Shown: positions 11,953 through 23,500 of the stretch, in pieces
Position numbering within the stretch: the stretch's first letter is position 1
How the letters are laid out: each line of letters opens with the position of its first letter
Origin: Utricularia gibba
Lineage: Eukaryota; Streptophyta; Magnoliopsida; Lamiales; Lentibulariaceae
Length of the DNA stretch: 64,000 bases
Direction: 5' to 3'
Assembly: GCA_002189035.1 (NCBI GenBank)
Contig: NEEC01000004.1
Location: 1,054,001-1,118,000 of the forward strand
Notes under the pieces: model-generated
Seen by the model: the letters and a program-made list of their open reading frames with translations, nothing else
Told to the model about the DNA's origin: nothing
Databases searched by the model: none
Program-made: the position numbers and the translations under genes

Positions 11953-13291
11953 TCATTGGATTGTTCTGGTTAGTTTACACTTGGAAAGAAACATGGTGTC
12001 TGAGTAATTCAGACTGCACAGTTTCAACAGCTCAGCCGCTTGCTGCTTGAGAACTTGCCTGCAACCACTTTGGATGACAAGGAGGAGCTTTGCAGCAAGC
12101 CCTGCATCCACAGCTACCAAAGAGCATTCCTCGGGTGCAAGTTTGCAAACGGACAACAAAATTGAAAGAGAATGTCCTGTGCAAATCTCAGATATTCTCA
12201 TCAGCAGTTTTACCATGGTAGGTATAGTGCTTGGACAGTCCTTCAAAGCTTGCTTCCCCTGAGATGTAGATGAGAGTGCATCCAATGTGAAGAGCGCTAG
12301 CTCGATGCATTCCGGGCTCAAGAAGGGTATTAATTCTACCAACTGAGGTGCAGCTCCAATATTCAGAATCAGAGGCAGTAGTTCATCATGTATGCTAATG
12401 GATTTGAGAAGAGCAAGACCAGGCAAATGGCCGTTGGGGTGTCTCTTATCCCTGATCAGCCTCATCAACGCAACCAACAAACTGTGACTCGAAATTGTTT
12501 CTGCACGGAAGCTCTTATCATCCATCAGTGTCTCGATCAGACGAACACAGTTCAGCTTGACATCTATAGACCCTTCATTCAAGACATCTATCACACAAGA
12601 CAGCTTTGAAGGTTGCATCAGGATTGCTTTGGAATCAGAACACAGGGTCAAGTTCACTAGAATTGCTATGACTTCTGATCCCACGGTATACGAAGTAAAG
12701 GGCCGAGTAAGGATGAAAGATGTGCTACTCCCCCTTCATCTACAACGGCGGTCCTCGCAGTTGAATGATTAGCCACGAGCTGCTGCAGTTCCTTCAGAGT
12801 TTGTATTCTGGACTGGCCCTTGACCTTTTTAAGGGTCGTTAGGAGCTCCGAGGTTCTACCCTGTGCATCTTCTGATCTCTTCTTCATCTGCACATACTGC
12901 TGCGAAAACCAAGTGCAAATCAGTTGATAAAGCGTTCTGTTGGGGTGAGCGTATCATCCCAAAGCTCCTGCATAGTTGTTGGGCAAGTGTAATGCCCCAT
13001 TCCCAACCATTTGAGAATATTAGATTTCTCGTACGTTTGCCCTGTGCAGAGGGTGACAGGATCAGTCATAGGCTCTAATGAGATGGGGCAGATAAAAACT
13101 GAGGGAACTTCCGACAAGTTTAGCTCCTCAATCATCTTATTGAGATCCAATTTCTCCACGGCCCCAGTTCCTAACCCACCAACCCCAACTCCTCCCAAGA
13201 CTCCATCTTTTACCGCAGTATCAAGATCCAGCACACGCCCATCTCCGCCCCCAAGAAACCCATTCTTCTTTGACGGCTGAAGCATCGGCAT
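11953..13291 (-). CDS. U-box/armadillo-repeat E3 ubiquitin ligase, PUB30/31-like (frame broken twice)
   Basis: U-box proteins bind E2 enzymes and transfer ubiquitin; the armadillo (ARM) repeats bind substrate. The single-exon protein starts MPMLQPSKK, has a Gly-rich segment, then a U-box (VPSVFICPISLEPMTDPVTL, TGQTYE, YTCPTT), then ARM repeats to the stop at 11953. The reading frame shifts at two points. At 12940-12941, TLTPT... should read on as a segment ending LICTWFSQQYVQ in the next frame. At 12697-12702, LLGP should be followed by FTSYTVGSEVIAIL. Each is explained by one missing base in a short run. With both repaired, the protein would be about 445 residues, the normal length for PUB30/31. 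Upstream, 13292-14100 reads as leader and promoter. Family assignment is firm; the PUB number is from memory. Confidence 0.92.
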
Positions 13292-14878
13292 TGCTGTAAA
13301 AGTAGAAAAGGCTGTCCCAGGTACCCAAGAGAGCTCTCAACTTCCTTGCTTCCTTCTATTGTAAGGCTGAGCAAAATCTCCACCCTTCAATCACATCTGT
13401 CTGCCTTGGAGCACATGCGCAATTGTTAAAGGGATGAAAAGGGGAAGAAAGAATAAGGACTTGCTCAAAACATCCATCCTGCTTTCAGTGACAATTACGA
13501 GCAGCAACGAGGCACTCGCGGCATTCTAAAAGAGTAGCCTCACTACCACCTTTGGCTTTTTCCACGATTTCCTTTCAATGGTCAAAAGCCATCATTAGAA
13601 TGACAATGATAGAAAATTCATAACCCACACTCTTCCCTAGAACCCCAGATCTCAGCTTCCTGTAAACGCCTCAAAAAGAAGTCAAGAGATCCGGAGGGGG
13701 AAAAAGACCTTCTTTTGACGAAAATGCAAAGGAAACACCCAAGACCCAGACCACAATTCCACAAGACGAGAAAGAAAAAAAGGGTATCCCAACCCCAACG
13801 CTCCGCCGCTTCTGCGAGAGAAGAAATGGGCTCCAACCAAGAGACCAAAGCAGTAACAAACACTCTATCCGTGTGTCGCTAATCCATTGGGAACCAGGGA
13901 AATAATTTCTGGAATTCAGAAATGGTCGGAAAATTGGGTTTCCGGGGATTCAAAACCAAAGAAAGCGAGAAAGGAAGAAGCTCGCTTTGACTGTCCGTCG
14001 TCCTTTTCCCGTGTGGGACTTTGACTGCTTTCCAGCGCCAGAGCCTTTGCTTCCACTTTCCACCAATCAATCGCCCAACCCAACCCAACCCAACAAAAAA
14101 CTAAACAAAACAAAATCCCTTTCCTAATCACTCTCGGGAGGATGATCCTTCTCCATCAATCACCCATTCGGACCCAAATCGACCAGTCAAAGTCAGTCAA
14201 AGACTCGAAATAAAGAGAAGAAAAGAAACGGAAAAAAACGACACCATGATTCAACGACAGCAGAGGTTGTGGTGCTGGATCTGCACCCAATCACAGGTTG
14301 CCACCTCAGCCTGTCGCATTCAATGAAATGGAGGATGCGCGCACGTGGGCTCCACCTCATTATTCAAAATCATATTTATCACCAATAAAAATATTCCAAA
14401 ATACTCATCACACGCCCCCTAAACCAACAAAATCAGCACATGCTCGACTCAAACCTTTTACCCAATCAAGCAAAGTAGCAATAATTGAGAGCATCCATCA
14501 CTCCTGCACCTGCACTCAAAAAGAAGTAATTATCCTTATTATTATTTTATTAAATATTTTATTTTTTCCAGCGAAAAAGAAAAGAATCTCGTGTTGGGCC
14601 GCCAGGCCCAGTTATTCTTTACTTTCGGACCGGGATACGTTGGAAAGCGAATTCCCCGCGGTCCGAACCGTGGGAGTCTTAAAATCTGAACCGCCGGATT
14701 GGGTGGCTTTATAGTGGGCCTGGGTATCTGTAATAGTTTTCATGGGCCCACATATCATCGAAGTATCCCGGGCAGCGATATTACAGTGCCTGGCCCACTT
14801 TTATGCTTGATCGGGAATTTTCTCAACTCCCCGGCGGCTTCAGACTTGAGCGAGGCCGTTCGCTTCCACTTCCTTCCG
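13292..14878. promoter_or_regulatory. U-box gene upstream region and GGCCCA-rich intergenic stretch
   Basis: The first few hundred bases are pyrimidine-rich on the minus strand and probably hold the leader and promoter of the U-box gene. At 14595-14760 there are several TGGGCC/GGCCCA motifs (gttgggccgccaggccca, gtgggcctgg, atgggcccac), which suggest another promoter facing right. No recognisable protein is encoded. Confidence 0.4.
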
Positions 14879-15298
14879 ATGGGGATCGAGGGTTTGTTCG
14901 ACGAGGAAAATGTTCCCAGGTGTGGAACATAACAGAAGTCGAGGAGCTGCAAATGGGACGTGGAAGGAGGTGGACGGGTCCGAAAGATTTAGATCGCCTA
15001 AAACACGCTGTGAAACACTTTCAGAAGCCTTACTTAAATTTGGTTTAGTGGAGAACAACGAAAACTTATTGGTACAGGAAGTGCCCTGTGTAGCAGACTG
15101 GATGATCCGTTGCAGGAAGGTGCAGCAAAGGGGAGATTATCTAAACGAAGACTGAGAAACACACGGGGACCTGAAGTTGCAGATTATATCTATCTTCTTG
15201 AAGATGACTTCATATTGAGTGGTTGGGAGACTACATACGTTGCAAGACAAAACACTAGGTTTTCGACATGCATGCAGAAAGCATCCCTCTCTAATTAA
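14879..15298 (+). other. Doubtful gene candidate, unrecognised, frame fragmented
   Basis: Downstream of the GGCCCA cluster at 14713-14756, an ATG at 14879 opens MGIEGLFDEENVPR, with a possible donor (CAG|GTGTGG) right after. Two overlapping ORFs in different frames then show protein-like composition: one to 15155 contains LLKFGLV and VPCVADWMIRC, and one to 15298 contains RGPEVADYIYLLEDDF. The frame change lies at 15110-15155. This could be one conserved gene with introns and a missing base, as in neighbouring genes, a decayed gene, or chance. I do not recognise a family and assign no function. Confidence 0.25.
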
Positions 15299-16382
15299 CT
15301 CAGAAAAGTCTGCATTGGATCATCTGTGTTCGTGGGTAAGAGTTTTTTTGGACGTTTTCAAGCCCTGCCCTCCTTCAACGAACACAGAGAATGGTAACCA
15401 TGGATACCAACACAAATGCGCGGGAATGGATGCTGAATTTTCTATCTCAATTCTCACCCTGCGTGACACCTTATTCCCTGTTCATGCAAAAAATTTTCTC
15501 TTCCCACCACACCATGATTTGAACAAGCGTTCGCAGGGTTAAGAATCTTGAATATTTTTTTTTCAAAAGAAAAGAAAAAAGATTTCCCAGTTTCAAAGAG
15601 TTTGGTGTCGGGTGATGTGAAGTGAGCCAGCCTTGAATCCCTCCTGCAGTCCCCAGACAGACAGACAATTAAGGAGCGTCCATTTCCGCGGGGTCCCAAT
15701 TCCAGCACTAAAAAACCACACAAAAAATTATTTCCCTGGCTTTTTTTAATATCAGTGAAGAAGTAATATTAAATTTCACCCACAGACCCGCCACGTGCAT
15801 GAGACCAGGATAGATTCCCTCCCTCCCTCGTTTCCAAAAAAAAAAAGAGAAAGTAAGCGGCGTGGGTGTGGGGGTGGAGTCCTGCATCAAGCAAGCCTCG
15901 TCACCTGTCCCTTTAAGACATTTATTGTCAGAATAGTGATTAAATTAAGGGAGGGAAGGTAACTGATCTGGAAGTGTGTGTGTTTTTGTCCTGCGTGGGG
16001 TGGAAGGGAGGTCAATGTTCATAAGTAACCGCGGTAAGTATTGAAGGAGATGATTCCGTATTTATTTGGAATTATTGGTGGGGGACAGGGATTGTCAACT
16101 TGGTACTTGAATCTTCCCAGGAGTTGCTGTCGCACGTGGGCCGTCGTCCCGATGGATTGCCGGTCAAGACAGGGCCTTGTCTCTTCCGACCCGACCCGCA
16201 CCGGACACTCTCGAGTTCCGCGGAGTTATCATTGAATCGGATTGGGCTGGATTGGATTGTCCGATCGACCGGAGGTGTGGATAGATGCGCATGTTCTACA
16301 ACAGCTGTTGATTGATTTACAGAGAGGGGGAGGGGAGGGGAGGGGTTTCTGTTCTTTTTCCAATGAATTAGGAAGGAAGAAA
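15299..16382. other. Intergenic, no supported gene
   Basis: Low-complexity A and pyrimidine tracts (around 15555 and 15840), no conserved protein and no RNA gene seen. The right end is the 3' flank of the BOI-related gene. Confidence 0.4.
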
Positions 16383-17402
16383 TTAAGGGGATGTGTTGAC
16401 GTGTACTGTGACGCTCGCGGTGGAGTTACAGACGGGGCAGGAACGGAGTTGGTGGGTCCCACTTCCGCAGACGCTGCATAGGGAGAGATGCCGACAGGGC
16501 AGCAGAAGCACGCACGCTTCTCGCTCCCGGCAGCGCCTACAACGGCGGTTGCTCGAATCGGAAACGGAATCGCAATCTCCATCGCCGGCGCCACTGCTGC
16601 CGCAGACGGAAACGGCGTCGTCCTCCTCCTCGGCCGGTGCTCGGATGAATCGATTCCCGCCACCGACTTGAAGCAGGAGCTGTTCCAGATTCGTACGGAG
16701 AGAATTGGCCGTGGCCTCGTTGGTCTGCGCTAAATCCCGCCAGAGTTGATTTTCCGTGTACAGGGAAGTGACTCTCTCTTGGAGAACTTTATTCAATGTG
16801 CCGATCCTCTGGATCTGCTCATCCTTCTCCTTGAGCTTCCTCATCAACTCGCCCTCGATCGCCGTTTCCAGCAGCCGCAATTGCTGCCGCTGTCTCTCCT
16901 CTAGCCCTACCCTCATCCGCTTCGTCTACAAAACACAGACAGAACACAGAGCCTCCTAATCCTCAGATCACTTCAGCACGTCGTCCTTCACCACACTCAA
17001 TTTCCAATAAGAGAGATGTACGTACATGTTGCGCGATGACGGCGTCGATCTCCAACTGCGAAACCTGGATTTGCGACAAGACCTCATCGCCCAAAAACCC
17101 GAAACCACTCTTCATCTGCGGCGCCGCACTGAACAGCTCTTCCAACGAACCCACCGAAGGCTTCCTCTTCCCCGGAAACTCGTACCCCTCCGGCGCCCTA
17201 TTACAAATCACATCCCCATCATCGCCGCCTCCCCGTCGCCAAGAAACCGCATCTGGTGCGATGTACTGCACACACAATCCCAAATCATCCCCAATCTAAA
17301 CCGAAAAAAAAAACAATAAAATCAACGCAAGCTTTCAGATCATTCACCGCACCTTCCTCGTTGCTGGGTGATGAGATTGAACCGCCGCGCTTCGATCTCC
17401 AT
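16383..17402 (-). CDS. BOI-related RING E3 ubiquitin ligase
   Basis: BOI/BRG proteins ubiquitinate targets and restrain cell death and gibberellin responses. The main exons are 17026-17295 and 16383-16925. The protein holds FLGDEVLSQIQ, a conserved coiled-coil WRD region (LKEKDEQIQRIG, ENQLWRDLAQTNEATANSL) and a C-terminal RING (CRRCREREACVLLLPCRHLSLC, then CPVC), ending VNTSP. A likely first exon at 17353-17402 encodes MEIEARRFNL, which fits the MAVEARH-type start of the family. Its end phase does not match the exon beginning at 17295 (acceptor TTTAG), so either one base is missing or translation begins at the Met at 17283. The family is secure; the N-terminus is not. Confidence 0.88.
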
Positions 17403-18576
17403 CGGAATGAGGAGCCCGGGAGTAGCGAAGAGAAAGAGAGAGCGAGCAGAGGGGATTGGATTTTATCTATTTATTTAAATACAGAGCTCGGGGGAGGGGG
17501 AGGGGAAGGGGGTGGATATTGGGATCGGGAAAGTCAATCAATTAATTCTTGACAAATGAAAATAAAAATAAAATCCAAAATAAATGAAGATAAATAGACA
17601 GGCGTGCAGCTGGATGATATTGACCGTGGGATTCAGTAAATGCGGGAATAGGAATAGGGAGGAACACCAAATCTGGCCTCAATAAATCAATATTATACTA
17701 AATATTTCCGGCATTTTCCAAAACGGCCCCCCACCCAGTCAGCACATTTAAAACCCTATTCCCTCCCAAGTCCCCCCGTCGGCCCAGAGGGGCAAACTCG
17801 GGATTACACCACCTAGCCTTGAACCCGGCCCGCTCCACTACCCGGCGGGCCCCGCGCCCGTGCCCATGCCCTTCTTCCCACTTTTGTCTTGCCCGAACCG
17901 GGCCACCCCAAACAACACTCCACACTCCACAGTGACAACAATAATAATTTAAAAGAAATAAAATTAGGAGTAGATATTGTGTGTTATTATTATAATAATA
18001 ATATTTAGGTGGGTGGTGGGCCAGGCGCCCCAGTTGGGGGGAAACACAAGATAATAGAGAGATGTAATAATGAAGGAAGTCGGAGTTGGGGAGTCTAGCT
18101 AGCTAGAGCTAGGTAGCGGGTGTAATCCCTATTATGTAGACATAGGTGTAGCATATAATGTGTCATTACCCTTTTAAAATAGATATTGTGACGAATGAAT
18201 TATTGCTCCAAACTCTACCCTATGCTCCTTAGGACATGCCCTTCTTCCTCCTCTAAGGCAATCAAGCTCTGCAATAGTGAGAAAGAGAGAACAAATACCC
18301 TTGTTTAGGGTGTATTTGGTTCCAGCTACCTTAGAGCAGGATTTGGATACCATTTCATGGGGTGTATCATAAAAGTAGATGGTCATTGTATATGTAAACA
18401 ATTGATCATAATATATGATATAGAAAGTCAGAATGTCGATTTTCAAAGTGGCTCCCATTCCATGAAATGAGGTTCATAAAAACAATTTTTTTTGAATATA
18501 TAGTATGTAGTAAATGTCGATTTTAATTTTACCTTGTAAAACATATAAATAAAATATCAATGTATTTGATCGATTT

Positions 18577-18592
18577 ATATATATATATATAT
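18577..18592. repeat. (AT)n microsatellite
   Basis: About eight uninterrupted AT units in AT-rich intergenic DNA. Confidence 0.85.
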
Positions 18593-18998
18593 TAGAAAAA
18601 ATGTAGTTTATGAAATATTAATGAATAACTAATTTTTTTTATTAGAAAAAATGGTACAAATGTATGATTAATCCATTAACTTATTTTGAATTTCTCTAAT
18701 TATAATTATATATGTCTGGTTATTTTATATTTAAAAATTATAAATATTATTATTTACAAATAATTTATAAAAAAACTGACTCTTGTTATATCTGATAAAT
18801 TAATTTATAATAGGACTGATTCCCTGGTATCTCAACATTTTTTTATTTGGAAAAAAAATAATGAATTAATTAATTAGTGGGAAAGAAGTAGATGCCCGCG
18901 ATGGGTGTAGCTAGCAATTGGTAAAAGAATACATGTGTATTGTCATCACGGTCGGCAAGAGCGGGCCCCACACACCACACTGGCTGGCTAGCTAGCTT

Positions 18999-19034
18999 TC
19001 CTTCTTCTTCTGCTTCTTCTTCTTCTTCTTCTTC
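18999..19034. repeat. (TTC)n microsatellite
   Basis: About 11 TTC/CTT units, interrupted once by CTG, in intergenic DNA. Confidence 0.85.
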
Positions 19035-20596
19035 ATTCATTCCCTGGGTGGGCAGCAACGTAACTGGTAAACTGTTGAGGGGGAGTGTAGGGGGTTAATG
19101 ACGCTTCTGCCCCTGGTGGTCCACTCGCCTTAACCAAAATAGATGAGAGGGACGGTTCCCCGTTCCACCATTGAAAGTAAAGGCGATGGGCGATCATTTA
19201 AGATGAAAGATTCGATTCCCAAATATCTCTGTTGCGTAGAGTGCGTCGTGTGGGCAAGTAGGCAGTGCCCGGAGACGAGATGTGCGTAGCGACATGTTTT
19301 CAAACCCCCCCATCAATGCCGTCTACAAGACCAAACCAAAGGGAGATCGATCATAACCAGAGCGCCGGGAGTAAACACAGTAGCAGAAACCCACAACATG
19401 TATACTGATTCCCATTTACTGCTGCTCCTGTCCATCCCCATATGTCGATCACAATCTATGTTCAGTTTCATTGTTTGCTCCTTCTTCCCTCCCGGTCTGA
19501 GATGGGCTGCTTGCTTGCTCTGCGGTTACAGAACAAGAACATGGAGTCGGTCGGGTATCTGATCTGCTGTGGTGTACAGGGATGGGAAAGGGGGACAGGT
19601 GCATGGGCGGCTGTGAATTCATTAAGAGCAAGTACTCCTACTCCCAGTGCTACTCTGGGGATGGAGAAGGTTGTCAACGAGGCGTTAATGGGGTGAGTAG
19701 GCGTGTAGTGTGAGTTTGGTTGGGCGAGAAAATGTCGTCGCCGTGGGACAGTAGGAGATTCGTAGGATCCGTTTATTGAATTCGTAGCTGACATGGCATG
19801 GCAATGGCAATGGCATCTCCACTATAAAAAATAACAAATAACTTGTGCCTACTGCTCCGTTTCAATGGAGGAGGAGGAGTTGGATGCGTAGCTTGGACTG
19901 AGTTCCACTTTGAATTAATGAGTGCAGGCAGCACCGTCGTGTTCCGATACCCCCTCATTATACCAAATAATGGACATCCCCATAAAGGCCCAACCCGGCT
20001 TTATTGTGAGGTAACTAACTGGCCCTTTTCAGCTCCTACCCCCCTCCTCCTCCTTTTTGCTTCGATGGCGGACACTTCCGGTGAGAAGCTTTTTGGGGCA
20101 GACGGCGCCGCCGGTGGTGGACGTCTGGTCGGCAGTCGATGGGGAAACTATAGGTTTTATTATGATGGGCCTATATTTGGGCCGTCTGGATGTCAACATG
20201 GGCTTCGGTGGCGAACAAGAGCCCAGCATTTTGGAATTCAGATTTGGTTGAACGTTCACACAATCCCACGGTGAATCGGGAATTCGGAGAATGCCTGCTC
20301 CCGGATAATCAAGCCGCCGCGCCCTGCCGGACTGCATCTCGTTCAGGTGATTCTCTTGCCTGTCTGTGTTTGTAAATTAGTTGACCTCGGTTGCTCTGAA
20401 TTTTGATCGTGGAAGGCTGTCCGATGGCCGGCATGTTTGTCCGTTTACCCAGGGCGATGGTGGTTTCCCTTCGAATGGTCATGTTTCCCATTTCAAGAGC
20501 CAGAAGGTGGTACTACTAACCAACGCAGCCAAGCGGGTGGAAAAACTAGAATCAACATACAAGGAAACATCACGTACAAGGGGAGCGGATCAGAAT

Positions 20597-23500
20597 TCAT
20601 TTCCAGAGTTTGATGGTTTTGTCATGACTTGCAGAAGCAATAAGGCCAGCTGCTGTCGACACACTCAACGATGCAATCAACCCGTCATGCGCAGGGAGAG
20701 TCATCGTCTTGTTCTCCATCATGTTCCACAGCTCCAGTGACTGCGAATCCTTGCCTCAATATTGTTCGAATGCACATGTATTGATGACAATACACTTTCT
20801 ATGCTGCATGAAGAGAGAGCTGACCTGGAAGCAACCAATGACGAGCAACGATGAGTACGTGGGATGAAAAGCGCAAGAGTGGAACTTGTTGCCATTGCAC
20901 CGGAGTTCATGTAAGCATTCGCCTTCATCACTCCCATTTCTCATTGTCCACACTCTAACTGAATCCTCACTGACTGATGCTAGCAGCTCCCCCGTGGGAT
21001 CCCAGCAGACAGAGTGGATCAGTTTCGTATGACCCTACACACCACCAGCAAACATGGTCAGCTTCGATGCAGAGAAGAGCAACCATAAACCTCAGGGAGA
21101 AGGAAAAGTGACCTTTAAAGAGTGTCGACAAGCCTGTGTCTCGGCATCAAGTATCGACACAACATTCTCCGCTGCAACAGCAAGATATCTTCCGATCCTG
21201 GGCTGAAATCTGACTTGAGCAGTACCACCCTGGAAACCGAGTCACCAACATGGGAAAATGACATTGATACTGATGGGTATATTTTTTGTTTCACACTTTG
21301 TACCTTGAAAACTCTGGTGCAGCTCCCGTTGTTGATGCTCCAGTAACGAACCTCACCATCACCGTCACATGAGCAGATGAGATCCTCTTTGTTCGGGTGG
21401 AAGTCCACAGACATTACACTAGCAGCATGCCCTGTAAAGGTACGAAGAGAGTAGCTTGGCTGCTCCCAAACACACCCACAAGAGTAATAATCCATGAGAC
21501 TATTCATGAAAGCAAAGTTTAGTTGTCGCTACACAGCATTAGTTGACTAACGTTTTCAGCATCCCAGACACGGACAGTCTTGTCGAATGACGATGTGGCA
21601 AGGCGGGCCATGCTAGGACTGAAACGAAGGTCAGTAATAAGTGATGTGTGCTCCTCGAGGGTAGTCTTCGGTTTCAAGGTATCTGTATACCATAAAACGA
21701 CCTGCCAATATTACATCAACAGTGAGCTTTGTGAACCGAGCTGTGCAATGCATTGAACTGGAAAAATGTTGCTCCTCAAAGTCCTGGGATTCACCTTTTT
21801 GTCATGGCCGCCGCTGGCCAGCAACCTTCCATCTGAAGAAAAGTGGCAGCAGGCAACTTTGCTGCTACTTGCCCGGACGGAATTCACTTCAGTGAACGAG
21901 AACCCTGAATGGATGACAAAATCAAGGATATCGTTTGATGATGCACAATAGAAAAAATCAATCTTTGAGTTCATAGATTGCGGCAGGTAAAGAAAATACC
22001 TTTACTCACATCCATAGAACGAGCAGCTGCATCCCGAGGATCAGCATCATCATGTGATAGAAAAGATTCCACATTATCTTCAACATCATCTACAAATCTA
22101 TCCATTTCAGCTTCGGCAAGACTTTTCTCATCCCACTGTGAAAACAGACAGGGCGGTTAGCTACAAATTAGGATGCTCCAAAGAGACTAGGATGACAGTC
22201 AATGTGAATCTCACAGTTCTTTATATTTCAAGTACTATGTTTCATTTGCTGTCATTTTCATTAGCATAATCAAAGGCAAGTTGACAAGACTTTTTTTACC
22301 AATGGGTTTGATGGTGATGCAAGGGAACTGCTGTTATCAGCTCCAAACATCATCATTGGCTTCGAAGATGTGCCACTGTGTGGCAATGTGGGTACTGACA
22401 TCACGTCCCCTGCAGTGTGAGTTGATGGTGTTGATGGAGCAGAACTTGGAGATGGGCCAGCCGTATTTGCAGTTCCGGAGCTATTGGCAGCGCCAGAAGA
22501 TGATACAGGCTGTTTCCTCTTTCTCCCAGTCTGGCTTTTTGAAGCCTTGATTTTTTTTTTAAAGCACAGTTAATTTTTTTCCAGTCTGGTATTCTTGTAG
22601 CATGTCCATGTAATCTACTTCATGAAAATAACTTTAGACCTTAATCAAGTTAGGGGCGTACCTGATCATTCCCTCTGGTGGAATTTGGCATGCTGATATC
22701 TCCAGTAATGTTGCCAGAGCCCGAAAGCTTATCCTGTTGGAGATTGTGATTAGAGTTCTGCGGTTGCTGCTGAGAAGAGAGGGCATGCTGCTGAAGCTGC
22801 TGCTGCTGCAGCTGTTGTGTTTGACTGTTTTGTTGCATCTGCTGCTGTTGCTGCTGCAGTTGGGCAATCTTTAACTACCAGTCAAGGAAAAAACATGATG
22901 TTACAAAAAAAAGAAACAACTACACGCAAAATAAACTCAGGGGAGAATATTGAGTACCTTCATTAGCATCTCGGGATCTGCACGAGGCAGACCTGGGCAA
23001 CCGGGCTGTAAAGGGGATCCAATATTAGAAACAATGTCGCCAACTGAATTGGAGGACCCATCTTTCCCCATCGATAAACTTCGGTTATTCAGAAGCATCT
23101 TGAACCTTCTGCTCTCCAAATCATTGGCTGATGGGGATACTAGTCCCTGTTGTGCAAGCATGAGCTGCTGCTGGTGCTGAGGTGCCAACATCTGTATTTG
23201 ATGAAAAGGCTGAGCACCCTGCATAAATGACTTCGGTTGCTGGAGAAGCCCAGATCGCAGCTGATCCAGACCCTATACCACAAAGAATAACTTTTCAGGA
23301 TGTCAATAAAACCTGACATATTTATCTGGGTGTTTCTACATTTGAAGAAAAAAAACATATAGAGCCACAGCTTAAAAAGCACTATACTGGCAGGTTCAAG
23401 ACATTGATTAATATCATGAAATGACACTTACTGTTAAGGGCCATCCTTTCAATGTCAGATTATGACCACCAAGATTTGAACCTGCAGGGAACATAAAATT

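Larger units (their letters stand above)
17403..20596. other. Gene-poor intergenic region
   Basis: Most of 17530-18900 is AT-rich. A motif ttagggtgtatttggttc (18305) and an inverted pair CATTTCATGG (18351-18360) / CCATGAAATG (18460-18469) hint at an old miniature element, but no terminal repeats with target duplication could be defined. GGCCCA-type motifs recur at 19987 and 20164-20180. An ATG at 20065 opens a short ORF of no recognisable family. Confidence 0.4.

Noticed and set aside
20065-20274. ORF starting MADTSGEKLF after a CT-rich leader-like stretch
   Set aside because: The context looks like a gene start, but no family is recognisable, the frame holds a donor-like site after six codons, and no following exon can be found.
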